64,000 nt of DNA from positions 4,752,862 through 4,816,861 of the forward strand of contig SMSO01000025.1 in the NCBI GenBank assembly GCA_004764695.1, read 5' to 3'. Each line of letters starts with the position of its first letter. Within the stretch, counting starts at the first letter, position 1. The translations under genes were made by a program, and so were the position numbers. This document shows, one piece after another, positions 22,308-32,605 of the stretch. This stretch comes from Schizochytrium sp. TIO01 (taxonomy: Eukaryota > Sar > Bigyra > Thraustochytrida > Thraustochytriidae). The notes beneath the pieces are model-generated. The model was not told the origin of the DNA, ran no database searches, and saw only the letters and a list, made by a program, of their open reading frames with translations.

Positions 22308-24417
22308 ATGCCGAGTGGCGATGTGTTGGCGATGCTTGGCTTCCGCGCGGCCGATCGTCTTCGTGGGCGCGTTGCTACACTTGATGATACGTCAAAGCTG
22401 GAGGCGCTGCTGCTGAATCTCTCCCTGCACGGTGAGGAGGTTTTTGGCAGTGCCCACCACGCCAGCCAGAGCCTCATGTTCTCCTTCGACATGGACAACG
22501 GCCAGGACGCAAGTGCTGCAGCCGCCGCTTGCGTGCTGGATCCTCGCGTTCAGAAGGCTAGGATGGCCAAAAGACTGCTCGGTACACGCGGGCGTAGACT
22601 TCAAACGGCGTCCAATGCGAGAACCAGCGCTGATGCTAAGAACCGCGGCGAGGACGCCTCGAAGCCAAGGGGCAACGATCTCTCCATTGGAAGTGGTGAT
22701 GAAGAACATAACCGAGACTATAATAATGGAGTGGCCGGCGATGATGTGGATGTAGAGATGGAGGAAGAAGAAGATCAAACTTTCTTCTACAATTACTTCT
22801 CGCACGTGCTAGCCCTTCTGAGTGAGGTTTTTACGGAGGACGAGAAGGTGCTTTCAGAGCTTGTGATTTCGCTAAGGGCGCTTCTGCGTGTGGAAAAGTG
22901 CGCCCACCAGGTGGCGCAAGCCATGTGGCTGTGGCATGGACAGCTAGATGGCGAGGAAAATAGCAAGGAGGCAGCAGAGGCCCGTACACGTGCTAAGAAA
23001 AGGGCGCAGCAGGCCAGGGCTCTCCTGGACCCTGTACATGCGAGGTTTGCGGCGCATGGACTATCCAGTGCGGATGTCGACACTCTTGCCGGAGTCCTGG
23101 CTGTGGAGGAGCTTGGAGGACCTCGCGCTGCTTGGCGACCTGGGCGCATCGAGGAGCTGCCGTACGTGGATCTCCGCACATTCTCTTTACAAGAAAAGGT
23201 TGTACTCAAGGCGCTGGCTGCATGTACAGAGCCCTTTGACAATCAGTTCTTCATAACGCAACTCCAAGAAGTGCGGCAACAGCAGCAGCAGCAGCAGCAG
23301 CAACAACAACAACAACAACAGCAACAAGTTCCGGCTGCATTGGCTCGCGAGCAGGCATGGATGGAGCTCTACGCATCAGATGCAGCACGGTTTCGACAAG
23401 ATTTTGCCTTTGCATTCTCAAAGCTGCTCGAATACAAGTTTAAGATGGAGTCGCGTAGCTTGGAGGAATCTCGCGAGGATGAGACACCACTGAAATTTAC
23501 GCTGCCGTACGAGCTTCGTATTTTTGAGTTCACTGCAGCCAAGTCGTTACCGAGTACAAAGGACTGGCGTCGCGCAGCCCTCACCAAGAAGGACAAGGTC
23601 ATCGATATGCTTGCTAGTCTTACAAGACCTGCAGGTAGACTCGATCTTTCTGTTTTTCGCCATCCTCACCCCGAGACTCTGGCTTCGTTCACCTTTGATT
23701 TGGCTGACGAGGCTGATCGAAATGCAGCCGTGTGCGCAGAATCCTTTGATAACACTCTCACAAAGTTCAAACCTTTGCTTGTGCCCAAGATTTCTGAGGC
23801 TGCTTTTTATCATAACTACTTCTCTCACGTCTTTCAAATCCGCCGGAGTCTTGGAGAACCAAGTAAACCTCGCACAATTCGAGTTCTTGTTGGCAGCCGT
23901 AATCCCGTCAAAATCAATGCTGTCAAAGCTGGGTTTTCGGATGCTTTTCGATGGCCAAGATAAACGTTTCGAGTTTGCTGGTGTTGATGCTCCTTCTGGC
24001 GTCAGCGACCAGCCCATGGGTAACGCAGAAACGCGCCAGGGTGCTATAAATCGCGCTCAGCATTGTCGAACAAAAAACCCTGCAGGATTTGCTGCTGGTA
24101 TTGAAGGGGGCCTTTTTGATGACACAGAAATTAATGTCGTGGAATGTTTTGCCTGGATCGCTGTTATCTCACCAACAGGTGAGATGAATTGTACGCGCAC
24201 TGCAACTTTCAACATCCCCCCGGCCTTGGCTTCTCTTGTGCGAAAGGGTATCGAGCTTGGTCGCGCAGACGACATTGTCCACGGCACAACCAATGCAAAG
24301 CAAAAGGGCGGCACTGTGGGTACTCTCACCAATGGCCAGATTGATCGCACAAGATATTATTCACATGCAGTCATTCTTGCTTGTGCGCCATTTTCCAATC
24401 CAACCTTACATATTTGA
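22308..24417 (+). CDS. BSD-like domain + polyglutamine + YjjX-type NTPase fusion, interrupted by one frame break
   Basis: The first frame (ATG 22308, stop 23963) encodes an unfamiliar protein with a Q17 tract (residues 324-340, bases 23277-23327). It contains FFYNYFSHVLALLSE near residue 162 and LLVPKISEAAFYHNYFSHVF near residue 495; the second resembles the end of a BSD domain (P-x-x-V-S-E-x-x-F-W-x-N-Y-F). It then enters IRVLVGSRNPVKINAVKAGF, the start of the YjjX / PF01931 inosine-xanthosine triphosphatase fold, and stops. The rest of that domain continues one frame over to 24417: GVDAPSGVSDQP, NAETRQGAINRA, the GIEGG core, KQKGGTVGTLTNGQ and the terminal HAVILACAPF. The switch falls at the T4 tract 23945-23948, where one base fewer would restore a frame of about 702 residues. 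YjjX enzymes remove damaged ITP/XTP. Sequencing error, +1 frameshifting and pseudogenisation all remain possible. Confidence 0.75.
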
Positions 24418-25169
24418 TTTACCTTGGTTTTACAAGCTTTATCTACTTACGCTTCTGCTTTCGCCGACTACCACATGGGACCATCTTGAGTCCGAGTTTC
24501 AATGGAACCTACCTTGATCCTTCAAGTGGGAGAATGAATCTAGTCCTCTCAAGTTTTCGTCATTGTAGACAATCATAGACCTTTCGCTTTTACGTAGCAA
24601 ACTAGTTTTATTACATATCTTTCAGTGTACCATATCCGTATGACCCGCAGACTAATTCTTACGGGGCATGATAAATTTACACTTTGTTGAGGCCTCGACT
24701 TCCTCCTTGAGTTCTGAATGTCTTCACTTCATGCTTGTCATTTTCAAACATTTGCTTTTCTGTGTATGGGTGTTGTTGCATTTTATTTATAAAATAAATA
24801 GTGATTTGCCGAGTCCTAAAACTTTGACTTGCATAGAAATTCAAGTTTAAGTATATTACCAACCTAGATATCTCTTTCAATTTGCAAGTGCCTACTTATG
24901 GTGCTGGTGTTTATTATTTTTTAACGACACCAGTTCAGGCTCGTCACTCCTCCAGTACAATCTATTCGAAACACTTCTCCTCAAGAAAGGACTCTAATAA
25001 AGTGGGGCTCTTTGGCACGAGTAGTGCTAGTAATACTGGTCAAGGTATATATAAATACTCTTGAAGGGAACACAGAGAACATTTTTTTCATCTTCTCCTT
25101 TTCCGATCTGTGGATAAGAATAACCAATCCCGAAACAGCCGTCGAGCACGCAATTTAGTTGTGACGGCA
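24418..25169. other. Intergenic spacer upstream of the methyltransferase
   Basis: 750 bp between two plus-strand genes. It contains the BSD/YjjX 3' UTR and the methyltransferase promoter. The frame is open for 20 codons before the chosen methyltransferase ATG but has no earlier ATG. Nothing else is recognised. Confidence 0.55.
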
Positions 25170-27140
25170 ATGTCTGCATGGGAGCAACAAGGCAGTGTAG
25201 AAAGGACGTGGGACTACAGTAGCCTTCTCGAAGGTCTATACCGGCTGGCGCTTAAGAGCTTTGGCTCTGTTCAGAGTCTGCCGCTTTCTTTTATTCTGCT
25301 CTTTCTTCGTGCAAGTAAAAAAAAAGAGAGCACTAGCGAGGCATGCAATGATGTTGCAAATGATGACAACGTTAGGGAAAACAACTTGAACCCTGACGCG
25401 CAAAAAAAAGAAGATGAGGATATATTGAGCAGATTTCTCAGACCTGCCGCTAGGAAATTCGCAATGTTATACGATTGTTCTACACCAAGGGAACGTGAAT
25501 TTCTGCGTCAAGAACTCTCGGTTTGGAATGCTGAGCATCTGGTCCTTCATAACATAAAGCGCAGAAGGGTTGAAGAAGCCACTGGTAACCACCATGGCCC
25601 TCCTTTGAACCCCAGTGGTCGCGAAAGGCGGCGAAGAAGGCAACGTCAAGACTCCAAAGGCGAATTTTCTCCGCTCGAAACTCAAGTTCCCTTTTCGAAG
25701 AGCTGCATGTGGAATATTAATGAAAATTATTACGAGGCATCAGGGCTTGAAGCTTGGACCTCCAATGATGTACCGTATGGAATAACGTCTAGCAGTTTCC
25801 TCGCAGACCACTATGCGTCTGTGCTTGTGCAATTTGCTGGTGAACAACAAAGTCAGTTAAGCTCCAACCCGGGACTGCCAATGTATGTACTTGATTTAGG
25901 CTCTGGACACGGAACCTTCGCTGTGCGTCTGGCAAAGGCTTTACGACGCCGCAATGCTTCCAACATCTGCGTTATTATGACAGACTTTCACGCCTCCGCT
26001 CTGCTAGAAGTAGCAAAACGCAGAGAACTCCAAGATGTCATTGGTAGCTACCTTAATTTTGCTGTAGTTGATCTTTGCAAAGAGAACCCACAGTATGACT
26101 CATTGCAGTTACTCCATGGGAATCAAGAGCCTGTAAATTTATGGCAAGGCCCGCTCGCTCTTGTCTGTAACTATGTGTTGGACTCTCTACCTCCCGAGAT
26201 ATACCGTACGGATTGCCGTGGCAATCCCGAAATCGGTCTTTGCACTACCTGGCCTAGACGGTTGTCCCGTCAAGGCCAAGGCGGAAACGTGGTCCCTAAC
26301 ATCTCAAGTGTGGAAATCGACTTCAAACAAACAGAAATTCAGGATACTAGAGTTCAGTCTGTTCTTGATCAAGTTCCTCATGGATCAACAGTTTTGATCA
26401 ACGCTACAGCAGGTCGGGCTTTAAGTAGCTTGATCGGAACTTGTGCAGAGCGCCAAACATTAATTATCGTAGCCGACAAAATGACAGAGTCTGTTGAAGA
26501 TGTCATGGCCTGGCATGCTGGGGTCCCAGGCCTTGATCAGCATGGTGATGCTGGTTGCATATCTTGTGCCGTAGATCCTTTTACTCTCGAATGTTTTCTT
26601 GCGAATGACCAAAGAGTGCGTAGTTGTGCAGCCCGCCACATCTCTGATCCGACTCAAAGCCTTGGAATCAGTATTTATACAATCAATAGTCCAGCCCAAC
26701 TCATCTCTAAGCTGCATCATACTCTTTTTGGGGGCTTCTCTGTTACAGATTTCGACCGAGTGCAAGGGTGGATCATGGGAATGGAGAGAAATATTCGCAC
26801 ACAGTGTGTAGAGGAATTAGGTAAGAAAGGCATTCAGTCACTATTGCATCTCGCTAACTATGACTTTGAGTTATTCTGGGTCTTGAAATGGCCAGCAACA
26901 ATTCTAAATGGACCCAAATCAGATGGGATCTTGATGGTTGCACAAGATTGTTTTTCTCAACGAGTGCCCATGAGCCAAGTGCGCGCAACAAAGGAAATCA
27001 TAGAAATGGCTCAATGGTACTATGTGCAGGGTAAACCTGACCTCGCACAATGCCTTCTAAGATCTTTGCCTGTTGAAGATATTCAAGCGTTACGCATATC
27101 AAAACCTACACGCCGCTTATTCAAGGAGTTAAAGCTCTAA
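25170..27140 (+). CDS. Class I SAM-dependent methyltransferase-domain protein, substrate unknown
   Basis: 656 residues from the first ATG (MSAWEQQGSVERTWDYSSLL). After a charged, low-complexity N-terminal third (KKKESTSEA, RRRRQRQ), motif I of a Rossmann methyltransferase appears as VLDLGSGHGTFAVRLAKAL near residue 240. An acidic TDFHAS follows at the next strand end, then LVCNYVLDSLPPEIYR, which corresponds to the post-motif region where the active site usually lies. The C-terminus (AQWYYVQGKPDLAQCLLRSL) resembles a single TPR-like helix pair. I recognise the fold but not the family; the arrangement recalls uncharacterised methyltransferase/TPR proteins of bacteria and algae. No membrane segment or targeting peptide is obvious. 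It converges on the LRR gene with 363 bp between. Confidence 0.75.
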   Translation: MSAWEQQGSVERTWDYSSLLEGLYRLALKSFGSVQSLPLSFILLFLRASKKKESTSEACNDVANDDNVRENNLNPDAQKKEDEDILSRFLRPAARKFAMLYDCSTPREREFLRQELSVWNAEHLVLHNIKRRRVEEATGNHHGPPLNPSGRERRRRRQRQDSKGEFSPLETQVPFSKSCMWNINENYYEASGLEAWTSNDVPYGITSSSFLADHYASVLVQFAGEQQSQLSSNPGLPMYVLDLGSGHGTFAVRLAKALRRRNASNICVIMTDFHASALLEVAKRRELQDVIGSYLNFAVVDLCKENPQYDSLQLLHGNQEPVNLWQGPLALVCNYVLDSLPPEIYRTDCRGNPEIGLCTTWPRRLSRQGQGGNVVPNISSVEIDFKQTEIQDTRVQSVLDQVPHGSTVLINATAGRALSSLIGTCAERQTLIIVADKMTESVEDVMAWHAGVPGLDQHGDAGCISCAVDPFTLECFLANDQRVRSCAARHISDPTQSLGISIYTINSPAQLISKLHHTLFGGFSVTDFDRVQGWIMGMERNIRTQCVEELGKKGIQSLLHLANYDFELFWVLKWPATILNGPKSDGILMVAQDCFSQRVPMSQVRATKEIIEMAQWYYVQGKPDLAQCLLRSLPVEDIQALRISKPTRRLFKELKL

Positions 27141-27503
27141 TACAGAATGTAGCAATAGGCTGTCCTCTTTTTGTACAATTCTTCATAAATATCATTGCTG
27201 CTGTTTTGATTTCATCACTTTGGTGTCCGTCTCGAACCTGGTTCGCTAATCGCTACGTCTTCTATTTCCAGGTCTTAGGAAAACCACGTACAATGAAGGG
27301 GAAATGGGCGTAAGCTGGTGACGTATTTCATAGTGTGGAAAGTCTTCTTGTTACAAAAGAGTATCACAGTTAACTTTTTAAAAACAAAAAATTTATGAGA
27401 GTACTTGTGAAAATCTAGTGCTGCCTGATCTTGGAATTTGAGTCTAGATCTTCAGTTCGAATTTGCAATGTGTGAAATAGAAATAGGAACGTACATATTG
27501 TCT
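27141..27503. other. Convergent intergenic spacer
   Basis: AT-rich 3' flanks of the methyltransferase (+) and the LRR gene (-). No further feature is seen. Confidence 0.6.
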
Positions 27504-30307
27504 TTAGACAATCATTGCTTTCGCAAGAGGCAAGGAAGCTTGCACCTGCGTTGTGTGTGCCTTTCCTTTTCTAAGAAGGAGCGCGGAACCAACGGCAGTG
27601 ACAAATAATCCGAATAAACCATGTACATAAGTCATCCTATTGGACGATTGAAAGCACACTGCTGGGAATCTAAAGTACAACCCCTTTTCATTAACCTGAA
27701 GCGGAATTTTGCAAACTGCCTTTTTATTGCTATCACTGTTTTCAAACACAGATAAGAGGGATAGTCGCGGTTAGCCTACTACTATTCACCATTTCAGAAG
27801 AAACAACACATTAACGTCTAACAACTTACACGAGCGTTACTACGTGCCGGCCTTCCTCCAAGCCAGAAAATGGAGTCTTTAAATGAGTGTGCTCAGTTGG
27901 TGTTGCTGTAGATAAAGCTTCGGCAATTTCCACAATATTAGACAAGCTATTAGGGGCCTTGAGTTGACTGTATATTGTATTGGATAATAGTTATCTCAAA
28001 TGTGAGTTTATGCACCGTTTTAATAGAATGCGCCTCCGAAGAAGTAACTTACATAGTCTGATCAAAGTTGTTAGCATGAATTAAGGTTGGAACTTGGGTA
28101 TCCGAAGTGTTCTTGTAAATGATACTGTTTAGCAAAAACGTTTATGTTAGCAAAACATCATCAAACAATTCTCTCATACATCCATTTATTCATTGACGCA
28201 TACGTGGCCCAACTGAGTATAACCGCAGAGCATTCAGTGCACTTACAGTACCTGGAGTTGTTGAAGAAATGTGTCTGGAAATGTCAAGTTGATTGCATCT
28301 CCTAAATCAGGACATGCGAGTTCCGATGTTTTCCTTGGAAGCGCACTCAGCTGACAAGGCACACCATCACAGAAGCACAATCCTGGAGCAGCAGGTGAAG
28401 CGAGAGCCGCAACCGTCTTAGATGAGGGATTCATAATCTCCTCGAGGGAACAGGTCCTTGAAATGCCCTCTTTCGGGACATCAGAGTAATCCGACCCAAA
28501 CTCATAAAATGTTGGTCGAGATCCACACAAAAGCTTACTTTTAATAGATCTGTGCAAATATGTCATTGAAAAGTAGTTAATCAGTATTTAGTTGTTCTCA
28601 AAACGATCGAGGTTTTTTAAGACTTACAGTTTGCGCGGGTTTGGCAATGTTGCCATGGACGATGGGAGTGTTTGAACTCCTGTACGACTTAAGTCAAGGT
28701 AATTGAGACTGCCAAGGTCTTTAGTACTGACAGGAAGGGTAGAGAGGCCACGCAGTCCATCAAGAAAACTATCATACAACAAAGGATAAGTGAAAACAAA
28801 AATTGTGAGACTTTCAGTGTGAATGAGTGGTTGATTCACAGTTTCTAAACTTACAGATTTTCTAAGCTCCCTAGCTTTCCAATACTCTCCGGGAGGGACG
28901 TGAGTCCTTCATTTCGTGAAAGGTGTCTGCTCAAAAGTTTATCAATGTTAGTATGCCCTTGGAGATAACTTTGATTCAGGGAGAATTAGTTGGCATGGCG
29001 AACTTACAGCCATTTTAGTTCACTCAGTGCGCCAATACTTGTAGGCAAGCTGGTGAGTTTGTTCTTAGCAAGGTTTCTGATTGTCCAACACATACCATGC
29101 CGTCAGTACTCTCAGTTACATTTTATAATTGACGTCCCTAGATAAAGTATACATGACATGCTGTCGTCTCGATTAAGTTCTGCAACTTACAGGAATTGCA
29201 AAGACTGAGATTTCCCAATGCTCTCAGGAAGCGAAGAAATGTTGTTATCCTCGATATGCCTAAGCAAGAACACAGCACTCACAAGCCTACTCGTTAGTAT
29301 AATACATTTTTTCATATAGGCATTATAAAACTGTTTCTCCTTTTTACGTACAATTCTTGAAGATATTTGAGGTCTCCAAAGCTATCCGGAAGCTTGGTAA
29401 TCTGATTTCCCCTCAAATATAGCAGCCTTAAGCTATCCAAAGCCCCGAATTCGGGCAGGAGATCAGACAGGGAGTTTTCTTCAACATTCCTGCATAGAAT
29501 TCCAAAGGTGATCACAATAAAAGTTTGTCAGTTTATTTGGGATATGCATTGAATATATTCAACAAAGCAACCACTTACAATGAAGTTAACTTGAGAAGTC
29601 GCGCAAGATTTTTCGGAAGTGATGCGATCTGGTTATTTTGGAGTGTGCTGTTTGTGTTTATGAAGTGCCAATCGTTAGAATACTAATATGGGTGAAACAT
29701 CAAATACATTTTTTATTTTTTTTTTGCGACATGAACTTACAGCTCTGAGAGGCTCTTCAAATTGCCTATACTTTCTGGAATAGATGTTATCTGATTGTTT
29801 ACTATCCGGAGAGTCTTAAGGTTCTGAAGAGCGACAGAAAACTCTGGAACAACAGTAATATTTCCTTGGAAAAGTGAACTAAAAACACGAAGTGGAGAAG
29901 GTGATCATCAGATATTCTGTTTCTTTCCATGCCGTGTAATAAAACACTGTTCCGTATTCCTAGATCAGAAATACACCATAGAGACCTACACTATCTCAAT
30001 TATTGAATCTCTTAACTTACAGGCTGGTGAGGGTATCAAGGCCTTGAACAACTGGAAACCTAGAAAGCCCAGTACAGGACAAAATCTGCAGATTTTCAGG
30101 GAGCTCATCAACAGAACATTTCTCCAGAACATTATTCCCCAACCCACAATTGCACGCAGGCTGCGAGTTGATGTCGTTTCCGCCATAGAAATTGTCGTCG
30201 ATGGGCTCATAGTATTCTACATAGGTGCCTGGGTTTCCCTGTGCACCTGAATGCAGAGTTAAAACCACTGTTGCTACTAATGCGACCCATGCTTGCGCGC
30301 AAGTCAT
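27504..30307 (-). CDS. Leucine-rich-repeat type I membrane protein, 12 exons
   Basis: Exons on the minus strand: 30307-30021, 29878-29741, 29647-29579, 29489-29352, 29259-29191, 29076-29008, 28926-28855, 28768-28628, 28549-28247, 28124-28053, 27967-27830 and 27735-27504. All eleven introns are GT-AG (GTAAG in ten, GTACG after exon 4), roughly 70-140 bp, and every one is phase 2. The spliced length is 1,728 bases, giving 575 residues with no internal stop. Exon 1 has a signal peptide (WVALVATVVLTLHSGA) and a Cys-rich cap. Exons 2-8 each carry one or two 23-residue plant-type LRRs (L-x-x-L-x-x-N-x-I/L-x-S-L-P-x-S-I-G). Exon 9 is a Cys-containing C-cap. Exon 12 has one membrane segment (YVHGLFGLFVTAVGSALLL) and a short basic tail with no kinase. 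It is probably a cell-surface recognition or adhesion protein; the ligand is unknown. Confidence 0.88.
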
Positions 30308-32605
30308 CGTGACAAATTTTGTTACCTTTCCCCAATTAGGTAACCTGTTCTCTAACCTATATGAAGAATCTGCTTGCCGAGTATTCGCAGTTTTGGGTTT
30401 ACTGGTTACTTGAACTGGTACAGGGGCAATATATAGTCACTTATGTTGAGTCACTACTATGTCACTTAGGAAACCCTAAAAATCATTTTTAAAACTTTAA
30501 AAAAAGAAGAAAAAAAAGAGTGACCGTTCATTCTATTTATTTTTTATTTTTATTTTTTATTTTTTATTGAAAAAACAAGAAAAGGAAAACATAAAAAACC
30601 AGAGGTATAAATGTTCTATTTGCCTTCTCTCTTTAAAGAAGAAATAGATTATTACCAAGCTTTGTTGACCACTCTGGATAAAATCAACCCCCCTTGGCTG
30701 TTTAAGAAACCATCGATACTGTGGGGCCACGACAACACATTAAGGGCAGTTACTGAGTTGTAGGTTTTAGTCTTATTTGAGGCGAGGTGGGGTACGCGCT
30801 AGAAAGACATCGTGTTAGCGTTGAACTAATATAAATTGTTATGGCACCTGTCACAGGCATTCAATTAAGCTTTTTGTGCGAAGCTCAGTTCTTCTATGGC
30901 ATCATAGGACAGCACCCCCCCGTATTCTGATGTAACTAGCTACCCTGATTGCGAAAGAAAATTTGGCTGTGATTTCCATAGCATCATTACGCCTTTCAAT
31001 CCGAACAGAAGTGGAGAACAAGGATCGAAATACTGTGTGAAACTCAAAAAAATAATTCTATCCATGGATTCAACAAATTTACTCTATCTAAATGATGTTC
31101 CTACCAAGCGACCACAGTTGTTGAATATGCTTGCCCATGCTAAGAATTGAGATAGCTGCTCTATGGCAGTGAAGAAAGAGGCAAAACAAAGAACTGCAAA
31201 GTCCATCGAATGGACAACATCTTCTTACCTCATTACTTTCCAACTCAGAATGGATGCTATTTTCATGACGAAACCCTTCAAAAGAGGTCTAGTGATTTGT
31301 TTTGGGGTTTGTATAAATTTTATAGGAAACTAAAGAGCGACTACGAAACAATTACATCTAAACTCTCTCGTGATTAGTTTACTAGAGATTCTGTTCATTG
31401 ATGGCTATGTGACAGCGCCAAACAGTCACCGACAATGGGAAAATCTAGGGATTTGTTAGGATGACACTTTATGCACGAGTTGGCCTTAACCCCTAACTTT
31501 ATTAGTCATAGTGTTTACTCTATCTAAGAAAACTAATAGTTCCCCTTAATTTTGGCCATGGGAGAGAATATAGGAGAGAACAGGCGAAAGTATGAACGAG
31601 AATTCTATTTCTCCTCACAAAAACTTTGTGTTGGCAAGAGTGAGACAAGCATGCGACTCTCAAGCTAATGGTAAAGTGGCAGCGACATATGGAAGGAAGT
31701 TCATCTAACAGAGAAATTCGGAGTTTTGAGTTAGCAACTCTCAAGCTAATGGCAAAGTGGCAGCGACATATGGAAGGAAGTTCATCTAGCAGAGAAATTC
31801 GGACTCCTGAGTTAGCAAAGAAAAGAAGAAGAGGGCTGTTTGTCGATCAGTCTTTTTATTCGTGATACTCCTACAATACCACGGCTCACAGGCTTGGGTT
31901 GAGACTGAATTAAGACATACATGAGCGAATACAAAACTGCATCGTACATCAAGTACTTCAAACGAATTCCAATCTTACAGTTGGAAACATTGTTCATAAG
32001 AAATAACATAGATACCAGCAGGAAGGTGCAAATCAAGCTGGGCTTGCAAGAATCCTATTAAAGCTTCTAGCATGCGCTTCTCCGAATCCAACTGTTCTAA
32101 TCAAATTATATCTGATGGTGGGGGAAATAACGAACCGACTGCAAGCTTCAAGCACCATGCTATAACGATAAATTTTCTTGTCCAGTAAATGTATGAATTA
32201 TAACAGAAGCTCACAGGCAGAAATAAAGCACAGTGCATGCAGAGTGGTTTCAATTTTCTGTCTCTCTTCCCCTTTTCTTCTCTTTTTTTCTTAAAAAAAA
32301 AATTAAAAATGCAACCATCCATTTAAAACACGACTGAAGGTCGCTATGTTCAAAGCAAACAATTAAATAGAATCTTTCTCAAAACGCGCAAGATTGGTCG
32401 ATTGGAATATGGGATTGGGATTCAATGGTACTACCCCTGAGGCTCGAATCGCATACGGCCCTGACCTAAGCTCTCGGAAAAGGTTGCAAGTACACTTTTT
32501 CATATATTTGTCTTAATTAAAATGGTCGCAATATGCATGCACTGATGCACATTTGTGCACCCGTTCAAGGCATAAAGAAAATGCTACCTGTCCATGGGAA
32601 ATTAA
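30308..32605. other. Intergenic spacer upstream of the LRR gene
   Basis: 2.3 kb, AT-rich, between the LRR start and the helicase stop (both minus strand). A/T homopolymer blocks occur at 30500-30590. It contains the 81-bp duplication listed separately. No other coding sequence was recognised. Confidence 0.55.
31656..31817 (+). repeat. 81-bp direct tandem duplication (2 copies)
   Basis: Copies at 31656-31736 and 31737-31817 begin ACTCTCAAGCTAATGG and differ at only a few positions. The unit is 27 codons long, so a plus-strand frame stays open through both copies and encodes two similar peptides (KWQRHMEGSSSNREIR and KWQRHMEGSSSSREIR) followed by KKRRR. An in-frame TGA lies just upstream of the first copy. 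Whether it is coding is unknown. Confidence 0.85.
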
